A stretch of 64,000 nt of DNA from Spirochaetales bacterium (GTDB taxonomy: Bacteria > Spirochaetota > Spirochaetia > Treponematales > UBA12059): assembly GCA_016928955.1 (NCBI GenBank), contig JAFGJV010000029.1:39912-103911 (forward strand). Direction: 5' to 3'. Positions 59,700 through 64,000 of the stretch are shown here, in pieces. The position numbers and the translations under genes were made by a program. Under the pieces are notes generated by a model that worked only from the letters and a program-made list of their open reading frames with translations, did not search any database and was not told the DNA's origin. Each line of letters opens with the position of its first letter. Positions within the stretch are counted from its first letter, which is position 1.

Positions 59700-61982
59700 C
59701 TAGACCGTCTCCGGTTCGTCTATACCGGTCGCCACCTGGTCCTTGCCCCGCTCCTTGGCCATGTACAGGCGGGAATCGGCCAGCTCCACCAGGGCCATGC
59801 AGTCCATGCCGTCGGCCAGTTCCGCTGCCCCGCAGGACACGCTCAGGGACAGGCCCATGGCCGCGAAGGGCGACGCTTCCCGTATGCCGGTCCGTATCCT
59901 CTCGGCCAGAACGGCGGCGCCTGACAGGGGCGTTTCCGGCAGGATGACCAGGAATTCCTCCCCGCCGTAGCGCCCCGCTATGTCCGACGACCTGAGCCGG
60001 CTGCGTATGGACCTGGCCACCTCGGCCAGCACGGCGTCGCCAGCGCGGTGCCCGCGCTCGTCGTTCACCTGCTTGAAATCGTCAACGTCTATCATGAGCA
60101 CGGACAGGGAACGCTTGTGCCGGAACGACGCCTTGAGCTCGCGGTCGAGGAGCTCAAAGGCGTGGCGCCGGTTGAACAGGCCCGTAAGGCCGTCCAGAAT
60201 GGCCAGCTTTTCCAGCTCGCGGGTACGCCGCTTGACCTGCTCCTCCAAGCGCTTGTTCCAGGCTAGGATCATGTCCTTGTATTCTTTCTCACGCCTGGCG
60301 TATTCCTTCACCTCGGCCAGGGCTTTTTCCAGCTCGTCGCCCTTGGCCTTGAGCTCCACGTTGCGCAGGCGGAAAATCTCCGCTTCCCGGCGGGCGTTCT
60401 CGTCCTCCAGGCGCCGGGCGTTCTTGATGGCCACGGCCACAAAGGCCGCCAGGGCTCGCAGGGCTGCCAGCGCGTCGTCGTCCCAGGCGCCGGGCCTGTC
60501 GCTCCACACGCTCATCACGCCCAGGGCTTCAGCCCCGAACATCACGGGCAGGTACAGCACGGTCAGGGCGGACGGCGACGGCACGCACAGGTCCGCGGCC
60601 GTCTCGCGTATTTCCGCGCGCTCCCGGAAACACCGCCACCAGGGGCCGTTCCTGTCCAGCGGATCCGACGCGGGTCTCACCGGCTGGCCGGCGTCCATGG
60701 CCGGATCTATGTGCAGCTCGCCAGATTCGGGGGCCACGGTGGCCAGGGCAAAACCGGGCACGTCCATGAAGCGCCTGAGCCCGTGGTACAGCTCCGCGCA
60801 CGCGTCCCCAAGGTCAAGCTCCGCCGCCACTGCCCTGCCCAGCCGCGTTACCAGCCGGGCCATTTCGTAGGATCGTTCTATTTCCCGGGTCCTGCGCTTC
60901 AGGGCCGCCGACTCGGATTTGGCCAGACGGGCTTCCCGCTGGGCCCAGGACAGGTCGTTGCGCATCCTGAGCGCCGTCATCTTGAGTTCCACGCCGGCGC
61001 CAAAGGCCGCCTGGCGCAGCCTGTCCGCCAGCCTCTGGCGGATGTACGCGCGCTTGTGGTCGTTCCGGGCCGCCGCCACCCTGGCCAGAGAGCCCAGGAT
61101 GGATGCTATGTAGCGCTTGGCGCCCCGCCCCACGGCCAGGTCCATGGCCCGCCTGAGCCGGGCTTCGGCCTCTTCCAGGCGGCCGCGCTCCAGGAGCCAC
61201 ACGCCGTAGTCGTTCTGGACCTCGCACTCGCTCTGGGCAAGCCCGTGCGACGACGCCAGCTCGAGGGCCGCGCGGTATTTGGCTTCCGCCGCAAACGCGT
61301 CGCCCCGGGCCGTTGCAAGCTCCGCCAGGTCGCAGTCCACCTCGACCAGTCCCGGAATGTTGGCGTAGGCGGAATGTATGGCTGCCGCCTCTTCCAGGTC
61401 CCGCTCCGCCTCGTCAGTCTGGCCGAGCGCCTTGCGGGCGGCCCCGCGGTTGCCTATATAAATGCCGGGCGATCCCGGATGGCCCACCCGTCGCGCCGTT
61501 TCCAGGGCCCGGTCGTAATAGGCCAGGGCGTCGTCATAGCGGCCCAGCTCGCGGAACAGCTCGCCCGAGTTGTTGAGGGCGGCGGCCTCGGTCACCTCGT
61601 CCTTGGCCAGCTTGGCTTCCTGGAAGCAGCGGTCCAGGTGCTCAAAGGCCACGGCGTAGTCGCCCACCTGACCGTAGATGGCCGCCAGGCGCAGGTAACC
61701 CCTGGCCAGCACGTCGTGTGCCTTGACCTCGCCGGCCAGCGACAGGGCCTCCAGGAGGTGGCGGAGGGCGTCCTGCGGCCGCAGGAGAAAGGTCTCAGCC
61801 CCGCCTGCCATGACCAGCGCGGCCGCCCTGCCCCGCTTCCAGCCGTGCGAACGGGCTTCCTCGCTCGCCGCCAGGGCGGCCTGGGCCACGGCCTCCGGGG
61901 CGGCGCGCACCTCGTGCCAGAGTTCGAGCACGCGGTGGACGAGGGCTTCTTCTCCTGTCAGGGTCTTGTCGAGCGCGGCCAT
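59700..61982 (-). CDS. TPR-GAF-GGDEF diguanylate cyclase
   Basis: A 760-residue soluble signalling protein. TPR-like repeats fill ~60-310 (AALNNSGELFRELGRYDDALAYYDRAL and others). A GAF-like domain lies around 395-540, followed by a coiled coil. The GGDEF domain (~600-745) has DGLTGLFNRRHAFELLD and the active loop RYGGEEF. RSSD, five residues before GGEEF, is the inhibitory I-site, so product feedback is expected. It makes c-di-GMP from GTP. A TATACT box lies ten bases before the ATG. Confidence 0.92.
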   Translation of the reverse strand: MAALDKTLTGEEALVHRVLELWHEVRAAPEAVAQAALAASEEARSHGWKRGRAAALVMAGGAETFLLRPQDALRHLLEALSLAGEVKAHDVLARGYLRLAAIYGQVGDYAVAFEHLDRCFQEAKLAKDEVTEAAALNNSGELFRELGRYDDALAYYDRALETARRVGHPGSPGIYIGNRGAARKALGQTDEAERDLEEAAAIHSAYANIPGLVEVDCDLAELATARGDAFAAEAKYRAALELASSHGLAQSECEVQNDYGVWLLERGRLEEAEARLRRAMDLAVGRGAKRYIASILGSLARVAAARNDHKRAYIRQRLADRLRQAAFGAGVELKMTALRMRNDLSWAQREARLAKSESAALKRRTREIERSYEMARLVTRLGRAVAAELDLGDACAELYHGLRRFMDVPGFALATVAPESGELHIDPAMDAGQPVRPASDPLDRNGPWWRCFRERAEIRETAADLCVPSPSALTVLYLPVMFGAEALGVMSVWSDRPGAWDDDALAALRALAAFVAVAIKNARRLEDENARREAEIFRLRNVELKAKGDELEKALAEVKEYARREKEYKDMILAWNKRLEEQVKRRTRELEKLAILDGLTGLFNRRHAFELLDRELKASFRHKRSLSVLMIDVDDFKQVNDERGHRAGDAVLAEVARSIRSRLRSSDIAGRYGGEEFLVILPETPLSGAAVLAERIRTGIREASPFAAMGLSLSVSCGAAELADGMDCMALVELADSRLYMAKERGKDQVATGIDEPETV

Positions 61983-61992
61983 GCAGTACGGA

Positions 61993-61998
61993 AGTATA
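61993..61998 (-). promoter_or_regulatory. extended -10 box of the GGDEF gene
   Basis: TGC-TATACT on the minus strand, ten bases before ATG 61982, with no Shine-Dalgarno: a leader of about three or four nucleotides. Confidence 0.45.
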
Positions 61999-62122
61999 GC
62001 ACACGGCCAGAGCTCCGCGCGAGGCCGCGCTTTCAAAATCGTCGTTCACGGATTAGACTTGGGTGGAGCTGTAGCGCTACCGGCCACGCCGCGGACGCGC
62101 CGGCCAACAGGAGGATCATAGC

Positions 62123-63775
62123 ATGCACCAGGTGACCATACGCTTCCCGTCGGGCTCAGCTTTCTCCTACCCCATCGGCACCAAGGTATCCGCGGTGACC
62201 AGCGGATTCGGCCATCTTGAGTGGCCTCTGGCCGCCGTCCTTCTCAACAACGAGCTCCAGCCCCTGGACGCTGCCATCCTGACCAACTGTTCAATAGAGC
62301 CCGTACTGATCAATTCCCCGCAGGGCGCCTTTTCGTACCGCAGGTCGCTGTGCTTCCTTGCGGCCATAGCCGCCCGCGAGCTTTTCCCCGAGCGCGACCT
62401 GGTGGTCGCCCAGGCCATAGGCTACGGCTTCTACCATTATTTCGAGGAAGGCCCGGCCAGCGCCGACGACATACGCAGGCTGGAAGCCAAGATGCGCGAG
62501 CTCGTGGAGCGGGACGTGCCCATAGCCATGCAATGGTGGAGCTACGAGGACGCCATCACCTATTTCCGCGACCACGGGCAGGACGACACCCTCCTGCTCC
62601 TTGAGCTGACCAACGAGCCGCGCATAGCCCTGAACGAGTGCGCCGGCTTCCGCGACCTGTACGTGTCGCCCCTGGTGCCGTCCACGGGCGTCCTTTCCAC
62701 CTTCGAGCTCCTGCCGTACCAGGAAGGTTTCCTCCTCCGCTACCCGAGCAAGGAAAAGCCCGACCTCGTGCCTGAGTTCAAGGACGATCCCCTGCTGTAC
62801 GCCATCACCACCGACTCGCGCAAACGCTCCAGCGTGCTCGGCGCGTCGTCCGTTGGACTGCTCAACCGCCTGAGCTCGCCCAAGAAAATGAAGGACTACA
62901 TAGCGGTGGCCGAGACCCTGAACAACAAGCGCGTGGCCGAGCTTGCCGACCGAGTGGCCGCCCGCGCCGACAAGATCAAGGTGGTGCTGATAGCCGGCCC
63001 GTCCAGCTCAGGCAAGACCACCACGTCGAAAAAACTGTCCATACAGCTCCGGGTGCTCGGCTTTGAGCCCCTGGTGATAGGCCTGGACGACTATTTTGTC
63101 AGCAGGGACCGTACGCCGCGCGACGAGAACGGCGAGTACGACTTCGAGTGCCTGGAAGCCCTGGACGTGGACTACCTGAACGAGCAGCTCCTCGAGCTCT
63201 TTGCCGGCAAGGACGTGGAACTGCCGTCGTTCGACTTCAAGTCCGGCGAGCGCAAGCCGTCCGGCCACACCATCCGCATGGGCGAGCGCACCATCCTGAT
63301 CATGGAGGGCATACACGGCCTCAACGAGCGCCTGACGCCGCGCGTGCCCAAGGAACAGAAATTCAAGATTTACGTATCGGCCCTGACCCAGATCAACCTG
63401 GACGAGCACAACCGCGTGTCCACCACGGACAACCGCCTCTTACGGCGCATGGTGCGCGACAACCAGTTCCGCGGCCGCTCGGCCCTGGAAACCCTGCGCA
63501 TGTGGCCCAGCGTCCAGCGCGGCGAGCGCCTGCACATTTTCCCGTTCCAGAACGAGGCCGACGCCGCCCTGAACTCCGCCCTGGACTACGAGCTGGGCGT
63601 GCTCAAGGTGTACGCCGAGCCCCTCCTGCGTTCGGTCAAACCCATGGACCCGGAATTCTGCGAGGCCAAGCGCCTGCTCAATTTCCTGGCCTTCTTTGCG
63701 CCTATATCGGCCCAGTTCGTGCCCCAGGACAGCCTGCTCAGGGAGTTTATCGGGGAAAGCTCGTTCAAGTACTGA
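62123..63775 (+). CDS. nucleoside kinase with TGS-like N-terminus (uridine-kinase family)
   Basis: A 550-residue protein. The N-terminal ~60 residues resemble a TGS domain (VTIRFPSGSAFSYPIGTKV), followed by a region related to the ThrRS second additional domain (~65-220). The C-terminal P-loop kinase has Walker A GPSSSGKTT (~292-300), GLDDYFVSRD, FDFKSGERKPSG and IMEGIHGLNE. Proteins of this layout occur in Thermotoga and Treponema and phosphorylate nucleosides. AGGAGGA precedes ATG 62123. Length and all key motifs are intact. Confidence 0.92.
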   Translation: MHQVTIRFPSGSAFSYPIGTKVSAVTSGFGHLEWPLAAVLLNNELQPLDAAILTNCSIEPVLINSPQGAFSYRRSLCFLAAIAARELFPERDLVVAQAIGYGFYHYFEEGPASADDIRRLEAKMRELVERDVPIAMQWWSYEDAITYFRDHGQDDTLLLLELTNEPRIALNECAGFRDLYVSPLVPSTGVLSTFELLPYQEGFLLRYPSKEKPDLVPEFKDDPLLYAITTDSRKRSSVLGASSVGLLNRLSSPKKMKDYIAVAETLNNKRVAELADRVAARADKIKVVLIAGPSSSGKTTTSKKLSIQLRVLGFEPLVIGLDDYFVSRDRTPRDENGEYDFECLEALDVDYLNEQLLELFAGKDVELPSFDFKSGERKPSGHTIRMGERTILIMEGIHGLNERLTPRVPKEQKFKIYVSALTQINLDEHNRVSTTDNRLLRRMVRDNQFRGRSALETLRMWPSVQRGERLHIFPFQNEADAALNSALDYELGVLKVYAEPLLRSVKPMDPEFCEAKRLLNFLAFFAPISAQFVPQDSLLREFIGESSFKY

Positions 63776-63779
63776 CAGC

Positions 63780-63818
63780 GCGCGGCGGACCGCCCGGCGG
63801 CCCGCCGCGCCTGCTTTT
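63780..63818 (+). terminator. terminator of the nucleoside kinase gene
   Basis: A 9-bp stem GCGCGGCGG/CCGCCGCGC (63780-63788 with 63802-63810), then CTGCTTTT. Confidence 0.6.
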
Positions 63819-63912
63819 CCGGGGTCGTACTGAAGAAACGCACAGGCCGCACCGGTAGTGCGTGCCAGTAATACGCCGACGATGCGCGTCACTCAAAAAA
63901 CCTTTAAAAATA

Positions 63913-64000
63913 AGAGGCTCTTTCAAAAATCGGACGAGTTTTGAAAGAGCTACATAGTAAGACGTGATTTGCGTAGCGGTTGCGGAATATGCAAACAACC
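63913..64000 (+). repeat. structured dispersed repeat, copy 2 (cut by window end)
   Basis: Nearly identical over 88 nt to 24867-24955. GCTCTTTCAAAA and TTTTGAAAGAGC form a perfect 12-bp hairpin, and the second hairpin is cut at the window edge. No gene lies between the nucleoside kinase and this element. Confidence 0.85.

Overview
The window looks like part of the chromosome of a GC-rich spirochaete, probably of the Treponema/Spirochaeta group. This rests on the combination of genes rather than on any single marker: FlgM and a soluble receptor-like protein paired with CheD, a membrane pyrophosphatase, a FabV-type enoyl reductase, an uncoupled groES, a uridine-kinase-type enzyme with an N-terminal TGS-like domain, an excisionase-type HTH fused to a PTS EIIA domain, and many lipoproteins with spirochaetal-style short lipoboxes. 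Most of the window is ordinary housekeeping sequence, densely packed and strongly G/C at third positions. An AT-richer islet at about 9.3-11.0 kb stands out.

Layout. 0-0.6 kb: tmRNA (ssrA) with its terminator, followed by a 140-nt cruciform element built from copies of the tmRNA 3' end. 0.7-5 kb: a lipoprotein and a lipoprotein subtilase. 5-7 kb: Na+-pump decarboxylase beta and gamma subunits and a small conserved protein. 7-11 kb: a five-gene operon of two small secreted proteins, a membrane-anchored protein and an ABC transporter. 11-14 kb: MFS transporter, patatin-like lipase and serine acetyltransferase. 14-25 kb: a reverse-strand block (CheD, receptor-like protein, UgpC-type ATPase, SPOUT methyltransferase, a degenerate Fe-ADH, FlgM, RsmI, PHP phosphoesterase, propeller/TPR membrane protein). 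25-32 kb: pyrophosphatase, DUF2804, VF530-like protein, AlaX and an OlsB-like acyltransferase. 31-39 kb: two envelope proteins, SMC, HTH-EIIA, RecX, S9 and L13. 39-47 kb: an RNB exonuclease, a membrane-linked class III cyclase, tRNA-Arg(CCU), MATE, a dicarboxylate symporter and a second EIIA. 47-51 kb: GroES, FtsH and a sodium/solute symporter. 51-55 kb: fabH-fabF-fabZ-fabV under a promoter with two palindromic operators. 55-64 kb: RsmE, a PP2C-type phosphatase, an M28 peptidase, a LacI regulator, a TPR-GAF-GGDEF cyclase and the TGS-nucleoside kinase.

Recurring signals. At least eight genes have a -10 hexamer ending exactly six bases before the start codon and no Shine-Dalgarno, so this genome probably makes many leaderless mRNAs. 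A structured dispersed repeat occurs at 24.87 kb (in the probable 5' leader of hppA) and again at the right edge of the window, with a compensatory base change in its first hairpin. The least explained loci are the five-gene secreted-protein/ABC operon, the Fe-ADH homologue that has lost its metal-binding histidines, the SMC with no recognisable hinge, and the cyclase fused to a membrane and coiled-coil module.

All calls come from reading the sequence and from knowledge of protein families. No database search or structure prediction was run, and membrane-segment counts are estimates.
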